Source: Paramacrobiotus metropolitanus (lineage: Eukaryota > Tardigrada > Eutardigrada > Parachela > Macrobiotidae). From it: a stretch of DNA of 64,000 nt. The DNA is taken from NCBI RefSeq assembly GCF_019649055.1, contig NW_026570436.1:1-64000 (forward strand), read 5' to 3'. Below, one piece after another: positions 33,929 to 45,857 of the stretch. A model generated the notes under the pieces. It was not told the DNA's origin. It made no database searches and worked only from the letters and a program-made list of their open reading frames with translations. The stretch's first letter is position 1. Each line of letters opens with the position of its first letter. A program made the translations under genes and the position numbers.

Positions 33929-35751
33929 ATGGCGTTCTCGGGGTTTCCAATGAATACAAGTTCGACACTAAATCTAACGTACAAAATCCCCACCGAGCAG
34001 TTCGTCTTAGAAGATGTGTGTACCAACAGCTTGCGCTACAGGTGCGATTTCAACGTGGAGACGGGACCTAATTATCCACATATTCCATCGTCTACTTGGA
34101 CCGTAACGCTCACGATTGGAGTCATTGATGGTGAGATCGTGCCCACCGTTGAACCGAAAGGGCCGCCAACAGATACACAATCTGCTGGTACATTGATTGT
34201 GGAATGTCGGGTTCGGTATGTAGAGCCTTTTTGTTTTTTCGTTAAACAATGACTATTTTGCAGCAATTCGATAATTTGCTGCAATCTTGCTATAACTCGA
34301 AATGCGCTCAATATTCTTTGCCATTTGATCGCATATCGCAAAAAATAGCCAGGATTTATTTCGCCGCACAGTAGTCGGCAAAGTGACCTTTTATTAAAAG
34401 TAAAAGTTTTACTGCTCCTACGAGTAGCCATTAGATTGCAACGGTCTTCTGCTATTTTGCCTCGGGTTCCGTGATATGGATTGGCGTAATTACTATCATT
34501 AGTTTAAAAAAATAAGTTCAAGGCAGCAGCATGAGTATTTCAGTTTTGTAAAATGCAATAAGCCATAGCTTCTTTCAGACACGCCAATCAGTTTTCAGTT
34601 ATAATAGTTGCGCAGGCTGCGCAACTGGTGATGCAACTAGTGATAAATGATGCTCCCCGTACCCAAATGAAGAGGAAAGATCGGTCCCTTTCCGATGAGT
34701 ACTTCAAAGAAACTAATTTTACTGGTTAAAAGGCAACACCACCAGTAGTTTAGTACCAGTGCTGCATTTGCGAAATCGGATGTGGACCACTTAGTGGTCC
34801 AGTAGTGGCCATCAGTCTCATTAGTGTTTTCTCAACTCAGCTCTAGCGAACGGCCATTCTGGCGCAACACGCTGAAAGAAAGATAATCAAAACCTTAGCT
34901 TGCAAAGTATTGTTATTCGGCTACAGATAACCGTAAGAGCAATTCACGCAACTACCGGGGGGTGGTAAAATGGCCACTTCATTTACGCGTATGACGTATG
35001 TTACTTCGTAGTTCGTAGTAGTGTGCTCATAAAACGGTACAACGTAACCGCCAACACCAATTAATTTATTATGTTCTGTTTTAACAGCCCGACGTTTAAG
35101 GGATCATGTGACAATGTTGTGCAGATCGATCCAAGAGGGTGGACTAATGACACTGAGACACTGGAAAGCGCTAGCGAGCTTGTCAAAATAACACGTTTGC
35201 CCTGTGGAAAAGACCATTGCTCCCTGAAGAAGAGCGCCTTTGTGTTCGTCGATTTGACTTTCCATATGGACGAGGGCTCTGTGGGGGCTGCGGTCAATCG
35301 TGCTGACTTAAAGAACCTCCTGGATTCCCATACGCTCTCAGATTGTACTTTGGTTTGTGAGGGACAGGAATTCCCCGTGCATCGCGCCATTCTGGCTGGC
35401 CAGTCACCCGTCTTCGCAGCCATGTTCCAGAATGATATGCAGGAGAAAGCCACAGGGATCTGCAAAATCAACGACATTGGTGTCGATGCTTTGAAAATAA
35501 TGATCGAGTTTGTATACACGCGAGCTAGTGTGACAACGGACGACAACCTGCCTGAGCTATGGATGGCGGCCGACAAATACGACATGGCGGATCTGCGCGC
35601 TGAATGCCTGCGTCTGATGCTGCAGGCGATAAAGGCGGAGACTGCTTTAGGCTACTTTGACTTTGCGCGTCAACATAACCTGAAAAAACTCCGAGCGGCA
35701 GCTGCACGACTGATCAGTCTGGATGCTAAAGAAAATGACGGAATGGCTTAA
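33929..35751 (+). CDS. BTB/POZ domain protein B5, intact
   Basis: Exon 1 is 33929-34215, the intron 34216-35087 (gtatgt...ttaacag, phase 2, 872 bp) and exon 2 35088-35751, giving 316 aa. The conserved module has LTYKIPTEQF, NYPHIPSSTWTV, VECRVR, SCDNVVQIDP and LPCGKDHCSLKK. The BTB domain has DSHTLSDCTLVCEGQEF, HRAILAGQSPVFAAMF and ADKYDMADLRAECL, and ends in C-terminal helices (FDFARQHNLKKLRAAAARL). It is close to B4. The longer intron may hold extra control sequence, but I see no gene in it. The start has a good context (GCAGCCATGG). Confidence 0.88.
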
Positions 35752-37083
35752 TACGTCCGTTTCTCTCCATTCTGATAACTGCGTCGGTGTAACTGCTTGT
35801 ATGAATATTTATATATTACTGCATTACTCGCAAGTCGCAATCAAGGCTGCTAACCTGTCCAAGGAAATCAGGGCAAATGTTATTACGGTGCACGTGTTGT
35901 ATATCATGATTTTTAGGTGGTTCATGCAGTTAGTTTATATGAGCTTCAATAGGGTTCGTGGGGTTCTGCTATGAACACATCAAAGAGCATGCAAACGTAC
36001 ACTTTCACTGTTCGTGTAGATTTAAAGGTCAACAAGAGTGAAGCACTATTATGCCGAGCGTCAGCTTGGCATTTTCTTTCTTGTCTCCATTCTTGACACA
36101 TGAGAAGTATCTCGGCAATCATTTACAGAGTCCGTACCTACCGTATTTGTTCATCGGTCCAACTGCAGCTGTCGGTATCGTTGACTGATCCGCTTCAAAT
36201 ACAGTAATTGCAACGATTGTTTATGTCATATCAGGCGCATGTGTTTGTTTATTAAGTTGCAAATGCCTTTTTAAGTATCGCTATTTAAGGGCAAACTGAG
36301 TACTAGGTACTCTGTATGTCTTCAATCAAAATCACGTACTTTTTACTTGTTTGTTTGTTTGTTTAATCAGCTCAATGTCTACAACAATCAGGATGATCCT
36401 GCACGAGGTGGTGTGGTAAAACAAAAGAATGTGCTGTCACAAAGGTGAAAGCACTACGTTAAACAAACTGACAGTATCTGTACAACAGCAAACCTACAAT
36501 TAGCAACGTACTGCGTAAGTATCTGCAAACTTTCCTGCGTTAACGTAGTTGACAGTTGCAGACAGTTGCCACAGGTGATCTCGGATCACGCGAAAAAAAA
36601 ACAGATGTGAAACGATTTCGCCCGTAGACTGCGACGCTAATCGGCCCGTGTTCGTACCTTCATTGCTTACCAGCAAAGCTGAGTTCTGACAAGCGGATTG
36701 TCCCAAAATAATTAATATACACGAATAATTTGCATAAGGGGAACGTAGAAGTACAGATTTCTACAGCACCAGTTATGGTTGTAACTGTCTATAAGCGATT
36801 TCCTGGTAACCCCTGCTGCCGCGCATTTCCGGTTGAAAATGCCTACATATACCAGTATTTGCTGCGATTATGTCTCTTGGCGCTTCGGGTAAGTTCGCTG
36901 CCGGTTTTGCCACGGTTCGGCTTTTTTTCCGGTTCATGATGTCATAGCGTTCTTCGCAGCTGCGCACTCATCGTCGTCAGTTTAGGCTGTTTAGCAGTAG
37001 ATATCCTCTCTTGCATCTAGGGACTGCATCATTCGTGTTTGTGGACAAGTGACAACAACAACATTTCGAGTCGACACCACAAC
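35752..37083. other. Intergenic, no gene recognised
   Basis: Mixed low-complexity tracts (GTTT repeats near 36350) and short frames only. The last 60 bp are the leader of B6. Confidence 0.5.
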
Positions 37084-38999
37084 ATGGCATCCCCAGCTTT
37101 CCCCTTCAACCGAAACCAGACATTGAATCTACTGTACAAACTGCCTACGGAGCAGTTTGTTTTGGGGAACATTACGAAGGGCGAAACGTGCTACACTACA
37201 GACATTAATGTGGACGGCGGTCCCAACTATCCTCAGATTCCGTCATCTGTCTGGACAGTGAACCTGTGCATCGGATACAACCCTGTGGATACGCTTTGGA
37301 CCGCGTCGCATGTCTGGCCCAAGGAGCCTTCGGACAAGCTGACATCGGACTGCGCGCTGACAGTGGAGTGCCGAGTTCGGTAGGTTTTGTATGAACCATC
37401 ACTAATGATTCACTATTATGTACATACGTAGTATGGCATTAACCGTAAGTTATGAGGTGAACCACCACTACGGTACAGTTAGCTGGCTGATAAAATTATC
37501 CATTTTGGCACAAACCGTGATTTGCGTTATGTAACGATAGGAGGGGCTCTCGACACGCGCTGTAAAGATCTTCTGGAACTTACAGAGCGTTTTGTGTGGG
37601 CTTGTGATTTGCGAGTGCGTGCAAAGGTATAGAAGTTCTGCAGGGACGTCTCATGTTTGACAAAGAAGGGGGTGTCAAATTTTGACGGTGGCACTCGCTT
37701 TTGAAAAGCAGGGGGAGTCAAATCCTAAAAACTTGCCGGTGGCCGCCAACCCCTTGACTTATTGCCTTCTCTGGGTTCCTTCAACTTATAGAACACTTCT
37801 TATCCATATCTACACGGCAATGTCCGATGATCTTCGCACCTCACAGTATGCTGCACAGTTAGCACAAATGGTGGTTAAGCTTATTAACTGTAAAGCTGTA
37901 TTCCGCCAAGTTGTTAGAGCGAGAATACTGTATGTAATCCGTTACCATTTGCCGGATGCAGACTGCCACAAAAAAAGACCGTCTAGTCGCATGCCTTAAT
38001 GCTTACACTTCACAACTTCGCAGCATTTCCATCGACATTCCTCTCCGTTCACACTATCCAACATACCACCCAAGTCCAAGACTATCGATACACTTCTCTC
38101 GACATATGAAAGTTATGCAATAGCATGATCCACAGGTACACGCGCCGATTATGACCATACACACTAGACCGACGACGCGTTGGTGGTATTTGCGGCTAGC
38201 ACTTACTGGTTAGAAACTCGAATCTCTTAACTGGTTTTGTATGAATCAAAAATCGCTTTGTAATCTACAGTACCAGTACTTTACCAAGGTGGTTTCGGGT
38301 GCCCCTAGTGCTAAATGGTAATTCATGACAGTGATTGACATGTTATGTACTTTGCTAACTAGGCCGGACGCTGAGGGTTCTTGCGATAATACCGTACAGA
38401 TCGATCCAACCGGGTGGAAGTCCATCCGCTCGGACGATCTCACCAAAATTGTGCGCTTTGGGGATACTCACTGCAGTTTAGCGAAGGACTGCTTCGTGTA
38501 CGTGCAGTTGACATTCCGCATTGATCAGCAGTCCAAGAATTCAATCGGTCGGGCTGACCTGCAGCGCTTACTGGAATCACAAACGCTATCCGATTGTACG
38601 CTGGTCTGTGCTGGCCAGCAGTTCGCCGTGCATCGCGCCCTTCTGGCTGGTCAGTCACCGGTCTTTGCGGCTATGTTCCAGAGCGACATGCAGGAGAAAT
38701 CCACGGGAATCTGCAAAATCAACGACATCAGTCCGGATGCGCTGAAGACGGTGATCCAGTTTGTGTACACTCGAGCGGATGTGACAGCGGGCGGCAGTCT
38801 GATGGAGCTGTGGATGGCGGCTGACAAATACGACATGGCTGATCTGCGCGCGGAATGTTTGCGTGCGATGTTGGTCGCAGCGAGTGAGGCGACGGTGGAG
38901 CAAGCGTTGTCCTATTTCGACTTTGCGCGGGAGCACAATCTTACCAAGCTGCGAACCGCAGCGGTGCGGGTGGTCAGCATGGACACCGGCACTTCCTGA
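37084..38999 (+). CDS. BTB/POZ domain protein B6, intact
   Basis: Exon 1 is 37084-37379, the intron 37380-38362 (gtaggt...aactag, phase 2, 983 bp) and exon 2 38363-38999, giving 310 aa. I chose the ATG at 37084 over an in-frame ATG at 37039 because the family begins M-x-x-x-A/S-F-P. The N-terminal module (LLYKLPTEQFVLG, NYPQIPSSVWTV) and the BTB domain (ESQTLSDCTLVCAGQQF, HRALLAGQSPVFAAMF, ADKYDMADLRAECL) are complete. It is nearest to the broken copies B1 and B2, which share its donor sequence and MxSPAF-type start. It is probably the only working member of that subgroup here. Confidence 0.87.
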
Positions 39000-39922
39000 A
39001 TCATCTGCTACTGAACACAGTCGCAGTATCGCCTGTTTGTATTGATTGTTACATGTTTTACCAATTTTATGATTATGTAAAAGTTACAGTATGCATTTCA
39101 TTTATTTTTGTGGGAACACAGGCTTATGGTTCTTTCGTTTCGCAGTCTGGAATAGAATTGAATTACGTTTTTTTATTGCATCATAAATCGGTCTCACTTT
39201 GTTGTCATGTGTACAATCTGCGGCAATTTTTTTACCATGTTAGTGTTATTATTCATGTTTTGTATTGTGAACACCTGGAAATTCATCTCGCAATACAGCC
39301 TTATACAGGCAAATAGCGATCTTATGTAATCCTCAGAACACATTATGTAATCCTTATGTACGGGCATCTACATCACTATTCACAAACTGTTTAATTCATC
39401 ATAAATTTAGAATGTTGAGAATTACAGTCTGCGAAGAACTCCATTCTTACAAAATTTTACGGCTAACTAGAAATACCATTGAGTGCTGTCCCGGTCGATC
39501 GAGCCCGTATGACTAACTGCGCCGGACCGTCTAGAAAAACTGCAATAAACACCAATTCTCTAGACTCTGTACGGTATCGTGCTGGCGATCAAGGTGTGAG
39601 TAATACGGTAAAGCATAAAAACGAAGAATTTGCGGACTAATACGAGTACCGGAGGACGTATAATTAGTGATTCATCAACCCTCCACATAAGTGCTGCCTC
39701 CAACATTGATTTAATGCTTTCGTCTCCGTTAAACAATTTTACGTTAACAAATTCAACAGTTTACAGACGGTTTTTTGTCCATTGTTTTAAACTGTTATCT
39801 ACAAATAACAAAAATAAACCTTTCTCGGTGAATTTTGTGCAGCCTTAACAGAGCGCATAAATTTTAATTTGCGCTATTAGAAGCATTACCGTTTGATTAT
39901 ACATATACCGGTTCTGGCAAAC
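39000..39922. other. Intergenic, no gene recognised
   Basis: This holds the 3' UTR of B6 and AT-rich spacer. No frame has support. Confidence 0.45.
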
Positions 39923-40729
39923 ATGACGAGTGGTGTTCACAATCCTATATACGACGATCCCGCGGTAAGTTTTGTAATTCCTTTGTTATAGTATGCTAGG
40001 TTAAAATAACCACCAAATACCACTGGTTTGCAGCAGCTGCTGTATATACAGACACTGTACATGATTAACTGATTTTAGTGGAATAACGATGAGCGATTAG
40101 GATAAACAGAACAAATACTTTATGCGTTTTATTCCGCAGCTGGTAATTAAATTCACCAGGAAGTATTCCGACGCCGATATGACGCCCAGTTCAGTCGATG
40201 CTGAAAAACAAGAAGCCACACTAGATCACAAATGGAGCAGGAAGTCACTCATCATTTGGTGGGCCGCCATCGTTTTCACACTCTCGGTATTTACTATTTT
40301 TTAAGATTTTTAATCTTTTTAAAGGAAGCCGTGCAATCGCCTGCTTGGTATTGCTTCTTGTGGTGAAAACCAACGAATTATAAATTCTGAATCAAGTACA
40401 GTAACTGCAGCGTTTACCGAAATCAGATTTGATGCGTTTGTTCTCGTATAGATAGTAATGGGTGCTTGTGCTGTTGCCATCTTCCTCCTGCTTCCTGCTG
40501 CTATTCCCGCAGCGCCTGATCTTGACCCAACTCAAAACGGAGACGTTCAGTAAGTCGCAATAGAAGTCTCGTGTTAACGCTAAAAGTGTTAATTCCACTG
40601 CTCATCTTACTCGTTTTTACGCTTTGACGCTGTATCGATTTGTGGTCAGTTTGTCTGATTAATGTTTTTGACATAAATCTTACTGATTTTGTTTTTAGGC
40701 TCCTCGATATTGATGCGCCCGGTATTTAG
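39923..40729 (+). CDS. Short single-pass membrane protein, truncated paralogue with NPxY motif
   Basis: There are four exons, 39923-39964, 40140-40286, 40452-40549 and 40699-40729, with phases 0, 0 and 2 and GT/AG borders, giving 105 aa. Exon 1 encodes MTSGVHNPIYDDPA, nearly the same tail as the next gene. Exon 2 has the shared KYSDAD segment and the start of a hydrophobic helix (LIIWWAAIVFTL), and exon 3 completes it. The protein then ends soon after (QLLDIDAPGI). Unlike the neighbour, it has no extracellular beta domains. It looks like a tandem duplicate that lost its ectodomain. Whether it is expressed is unknown. Confidence 0.6.
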
Positions 40730-41649
40730 CGATCTGGAAATTACTATATAGCAAATGCTGCACCGCTTCGAATCTGAAAGAGCCGGACACCGGACGCCGA
40801 ATGTGACAAATATACAGTCTGTACAGCGCACAATAGCCATCAACATCTCTAATCAGAAATTAACTTGATAAAGAAATTATTGGATTTTTATTTTTATGTT
40901 TAGCACGGCTGCTAGTTGTGTTCGGTATTCTCTAAAATTTTTTATCCACCAAGAATAAAAATGTTATAATGGCCAAAAAGCGAGAAAAAACATTCTCGCG
41001 TCCCTATAATGTTCTAAAAACCGGCTTGGTTTTGCATGTAGTTACAGTATGTTAAATCAAACTCCTTATAAAAGCCTTAAACGGTGCTCTGGGAATGGCT
41101 TTAATTCGGGATGTATTGTACAGTACAATACTCTGTTTACAAAATTAAGCTGATTAATTTATCGGGAGTGGCGGCTACGGTGCGGCTGTTAAACAGAAAG
41201 AATTCACGTAAACCGACATCATATGTAAAGTCTTTGTGACTCATTACACGGATCGGTATCGCGCTGGAACTGTACTATTTAGATCGCTGTTGTGATAAAG
41301 ATATGGGTGCTGCTTCACAATGGTGTATAATATCAAACTAGCAATTATAAAAACCGTAATACACTGATGAATCATTACACGCACAGTGCAGCTGACAACA
41401 CTGTGTGCTCCAGAAAGGACTGCTTTTGCACGGCTCTAACGACGTTATTATGCAGTAACATCAATTAAACTGGCTGATACAGCATACTGTTGTAAACATC
41501 CGATACCAGAACGTCGGTAATCATTATTTACAGCATTTTTTTAAAATTTACATGTACCCAGATTTCAGTTGCACATTTTGATGCGGTTGCTTTACAGTTT
41601 ATGCACGAGTATCGCTTCTTATGTATGTTGATCTGCAAAGGAAATCACC
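40730..41649. other. Intergenic spacer between tandem membrane-protein genes
   Basis: AT-rich sequence presumed to hold the promoter of the downstream gene. No gene seen. Confidence 0.45.
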
Positions 41650-43372
41650 ATGTCCAGTAATGTGCGATTTGCCTACAATCCAATATATGACGATCCAACG
41701 GTAATTATAGCCATTTCCCAACATTTGGTATTGCTTGTAAGTTGTACAACGTTGTGACATTTTCAGCTGACAATGAATTCACCAAATGAAACGCAACAGC
41801 ACTCCTACTCCGACGCCGACACAATACCGATTATTCAGAAATCTGTCGAAATACCGGAAATGGCGCCAATTGTACAGGAAAAGTCGGATCAGAGGAAACT
41901 ACGCTGGATCCGCTGCGTGATCATCTTTGTGGTCTTCTTGCTGGTAAAGTCTTCTGCACTTTGACTTTGTCATTTACTGGGATCTGGACAAGATGCAACG
42001 ATTGATCATTATGCAATAAAGCGTTTAATCTGCCACTACTTTTAGCGCAAAAGTACGACGTACGAGTATTAACAAAATTAATTATTTTCAGTTATACTGT
42101 ATGTACACTGTTAACAAATATCGCGTAGTCAGAGACTCAGCAGCCACTAACTGCGTGTAGTTTTCGCTGTACATTTTGATTTTGCAGATGATGATACTTC
42201 TATGCATCCTCGGTATCTTTCTGTTTATTTACCATCACCGTCTGACGGAAATCGAAATGCGAAGTGAGTAGCCAACTTTTCGACCTCCTTACCCTTTTTA
42301 GCCTTATGATTCTACTTCCATTTGCCTGCTACTATAAGTTAAATTCATTGTCAGTACCACGTAAAACCAATTAAACGAGTACTGTGTAGATGCCTTGCCG
42401 ACCACCACCGAGTTCCCCGTCACCACCCCCACGAACACTCTCGTCGACCTTACTGGTGAAATTATCGATGCCGACACCACTGATCCGATTCACAACGCGA
42501 CCATCTCCGCCCTGTACTTCCTAACCTTAAACACGGCGATCCAGGCCGTCAGCAATATCGACGGGGAGTTTGACTTCCCCCTGAACGTGACCACCAAATA
42601 CATCCTCCTGTTCGAACACCCCGCGTACCGTCCCGTGGAGATCCCGCATTACCACATCAAAGCGGCGGACGTCGATCCCGAGCCCCTGCGTATCCGCATG
42701 ATCAGTCAGAGTAAGGAGTTTCTGGCCAACGGCCCGGGAGTAGTACAGGGAAGTGTCCTGGACGCCAACACCAGCCAACCGCTGGCCAACGCGACGGTCA
42801 TCTTCCGCAACGGTCTGCGCAACGAACACGGCGGGGTGGTGGCCACTCTCTCCACGACGGCTAACGGGACCTGGGAGATCCGTCTACCGACAGGACACTA
42901 CACTGTATGTCTGGAGAAAGCCGGCTACAAACCCGAATGCCTGGCCGTGGTGGCGCTGGCTAATCGCACGCGCACGTATCCACACCAGCTGAGTTATATG
43001 TACCGCGTCCTCACCGTGCAGTTCCTCCTAGAATGGCGGAACATTTCGAGAACGGTCTTAACCGGGACAGCAGAAGGGTCGGGTGTAACCGTCGTCAACC
43101 AGACGCAGAGTTGTCTGGCGACGTCCTGCCGGAGCACGCTCACCGTCAGTAAATTAAGTCCCGGACCGTTTTCGTATGCCGTGCGTCGTACGGAGGCTTC
43201 GTCCTCGGCGCTGGATGCCGGAGGATTTGACGCCTCGGTGACGGTGTACATTAAGGGGGTGGTACGAGGTCACTATCGGGCACCGCAACGCAATGGCGCC
43301 GTCTGGGATGTGGTGGTTATCGACGGGGCGGGGGGCAAGCGTCTGACGGAAATCAACACTGTACATAACTAG
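41650..43372 (+). CDS. Type II membrane protein with carboxypeptidase-regulatory-like ectodomain
   Basis: The exons are 41650-41700, 41767-41943, 42188-42263 and 42390-43372, with phases 0, 0 and 1 and GT/AG introns; the product is 428 aa. There is no signal peptide. Residues 1-63 form a polar cytoplasmic tail with NPIYDDP, an NPxY-type endocytic/PTB-binding motif. Residues about 66-93 are one hydrophobic span preceded by basic residues (KLRWIRC), so the C-terminus is outside. A Thr-rich stalk follows, then two carboxypeptidase-regulatory-like beta sandwiches (about 120-193 and 219-293, the second with GSVLDANTSQPLANATV and GYKPE). The C-terminal third (about 300-428) ends W-x-V-V-V-I-D-G...INT, faintly like YfaP/DUF2135-type domains. 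Seven or more N-glycosylation sites support an outside location. The function is unknown; the NPxY suggests an internalised receptor or adhesion protein. AATAAA follows at 43555. Confidence 0.8.
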
Positions 43373-43554
43373 AATTATTGCATCCTAGAAATCGCTGCTT
43401 GCGGACGTTTCGCTTTGTAATGTTGCATTAGGTCTTGTCGGCTGTTTTGGTTCAGTTATCTTTGTATGTCCCAGTCTGAATGTCAAATATTATGTTTAGC
43501 GGCCTTTGGTACCGATGGTACGTATCTGTATATGCACATATGCACCGCGAATGA

Positions 43555-43560
43555 AATAAA
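43555..43560 (+). terminator. Polyadenylation signal
   Basis: AATAAA lies 183 bp after the stop codon of the type II membrane protein gene. Confidence 0.55.
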
Positions 43561-44896
43561 CACAACTTTGTACAGAAGTCCAAAAATCGCTGCAGTTATC
43601 TGCGACGCTACTGTACTTTCATGAAAAGGCTGCAGTTAAACATTAATTTTGTCAAAGACACCAGATGTGAACTGCTCTAGAAATTTCGATTTTGCCATTT
43701 TCAGAAAGAGCTGCATCCTACCAGTAGATGATCAATTTTTCACCTTTGTAATTTTTACGCGGTCGATGCACCGCTTTTTTCGTGTTGTATGTACTTACGA
43801 AATGTTTTTACACATGGGCCAGCTTTTGTACAAAAACTAATGGAAGAAACGAATAAACAGTTTGCCGGTATCGCGGAGTGCAAGACTGCTACACACTGGC
43901 TATCCAGTGTGAGTTTCGTGATGGCCATGGGGAAAGCACCTGTTTCCGCGGGTTGTAATCATTTATTTGCAAGTTACAGCTACAATATGCTGGTCTATTT
44001 GTTTTAAGCTGAAATTTAAACCTGAACGTGCCACATGAAAATCAATCTGCTAGCGTCATGCATTGTGTACTGCACATAGAACACAAGGGATGTAACAGGA
44101 CACCGGATGCCGGCACTACTACTATGCGCAGCTCCTGATGGTGAGTGCTCCCACTGGGCACATGGTCTTGCTGAACCATTCGTTACCGCTTCAAATACAG
44201 CTCGCTGAATTCACAGTTCACACAACCCTGCTCGGTTTGTTTCGACCTAATTTTCTCCGCTATCATAGAAACGATGTGCATCCTGGATCTCAGTGCTGAG
44301 AAGATCAGTACAAACCAGAACGCCGTTGCCGGTAGCAGAGCTAAGCCAGCACTGCTAAGGGGACCGGATGTTCTGGGTTTTACTTCTGATGCCCGTATTT
44401 TGATCTTCTCGCACCCATAGTACGCGGATGTCGATCAATTCAGATTAAGTTTGGGAGTGGGTTAAACTTGCTCGATTGACTTACTGTCGGTGTTCGACAT
44501 ATATTCGCTTCACACTGCCGCAGAAACTTCCTGCATCATTGCATACGCAATATCCACCAATAATCCACGCCGTCAAATTTGTGTCGTTACTCTTTTGCCA
44601 ACTAATCCTAATGACCTAATCTATCGATTGCCAACTACTGTAATCCTATGTAGTATTTTCTTGAACTAGAGCAGGTACTGAACATAACTGCCATTAGTAT
44701 TCTTGTGGTACTTGTTTTCCCTACTAAGTATTCTTTTTTCTTAATCCACCTGCTGTCAAACACTTTTTTAACTCGCACAATTCAAAGAAAAGCGACGCTA
44801 CTGCGTTGTGGTAATCGCTAGTCAGCCGTCAGTGTAGGACAGTTCAAACTTCAAAGTGCCGGAGCTGCATACGAGTCGCGACTATCATGCTCCGAT
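43561..44896. other. Intergenic, no gene recognised
   Basis: Only short unsupported frames. No RNA gene or repeat with clear ends. Confidence 0.45.
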
Positions 44897-44904
44897 GCTC
44901 GTAT

Positions 44905-45068
44905 GTACAGTACTTGGACTTCGCACGAGAACACAACCCGAAGAAGTTCCGGAAGGCAGCGGCGCGAACATCGGCGCAGGTGCCCGTATCCACCTGCGAC
45001 TGCAGATACGCAAGAACTGGCCGGATTCGGTGGGCAGGCTGAAGCAGTTGGTGTCGTGAAGGGAGATG
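44905..45068. pseudogene. Chimera of BTB 3' fragment and Rubicon exon 4 fragment
   Basis: On the + strand 44911-44970 encodes YLDFAREHNPKKFRKAAAR, the C-terminal helices of the BTB family. It is followed directly (about 44974-45068) by sequence matching 61348-61443, which is exon 4 of the Rubicon gene. Both share CCACCTGCGACTGCAGATA and GTGGGC.GGCTGAAG-type words; I estimate roughly 80% identity by eye. On the - strand the second part reads AYLQSQVDTGTCADV, against GYLQSQVDTETCADL in Rubicon, with a 4-base frameshift upstream. Neither part is functional. Confidence 0.75.
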
Positions 45069-45857
45069 ATTTTGTACGGGTGGATCTATTAAATTTTCAT
45101 AAATCATATTTATAGCTACTTCTATGCAAACCTTCCTCCAAAACACGCCAGGCCGTGTTACTCCATAAACTGTAGTTTTGTTTTGATTATGATGTTAGGT
45201 CATTTCTACATAGTTGCACGACTCAAACTTGCACCCACCTTTTGGCACTTTTCTGAGTTTTCACGCCAATGCGACGCCATGCATGCGACTGATGCGAGAA
45301 AGCCGTAAATCCAGGAAGACAAATTACTGTAGCTGTACAGTCTGTACGGAAACCAATTACACATGTAGAAATAACGAAGTACCAAAATTAATAGGAAATT
45401 GCGCATTTAAAGCAGTATTAAGGAATAACTGTACTGTCTGTACACGTTATTATTAAAAGCTTTTCGTATGCTGCCACGGTGCCACCTACCATTTCTGAGG
45501 GTGAGTTCAGCCGCACGCCGGGACCTGATTTAACATCGTTCGTGAACTGAGAAGAGCCATTGTAATAGTACGAGTATTGTACAAGTGAAGCGTTCAATGT
45601 CCACTTTTGCACGGATGCTCGAAATACGATATTTAGAGTACAGTACCAAATTCAAACGCAGAAAACAAGTCCTTTCACTGTAGAAACAATGCCACGTACA
45701 GCTATGCAAATAGAAGTACTTAGGTACGGACAGACAGCTAAACTAACAACTCGGAACCATCCTTGCGTACAATGGGTAATCATCCATCAGATCTTTTTGC
45801 GTATACAACGGCTAAGAAAGCGTTTTCTGTACAGACTGTAATACATGTCAGGCTCAT
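45069..45857. other. Intergenic, no gene recognised
   Basis: There is no supported feature between the chimera and the end of the inverted BTB gene. Confidence 0.45.

Noticed and set aside
42395-43372. Single-exon gene starting at the 42395 frame start
   Set aside because: That codon is TTG inside exon 4; upstream exons with matching phases and a membrane segment give a better model.
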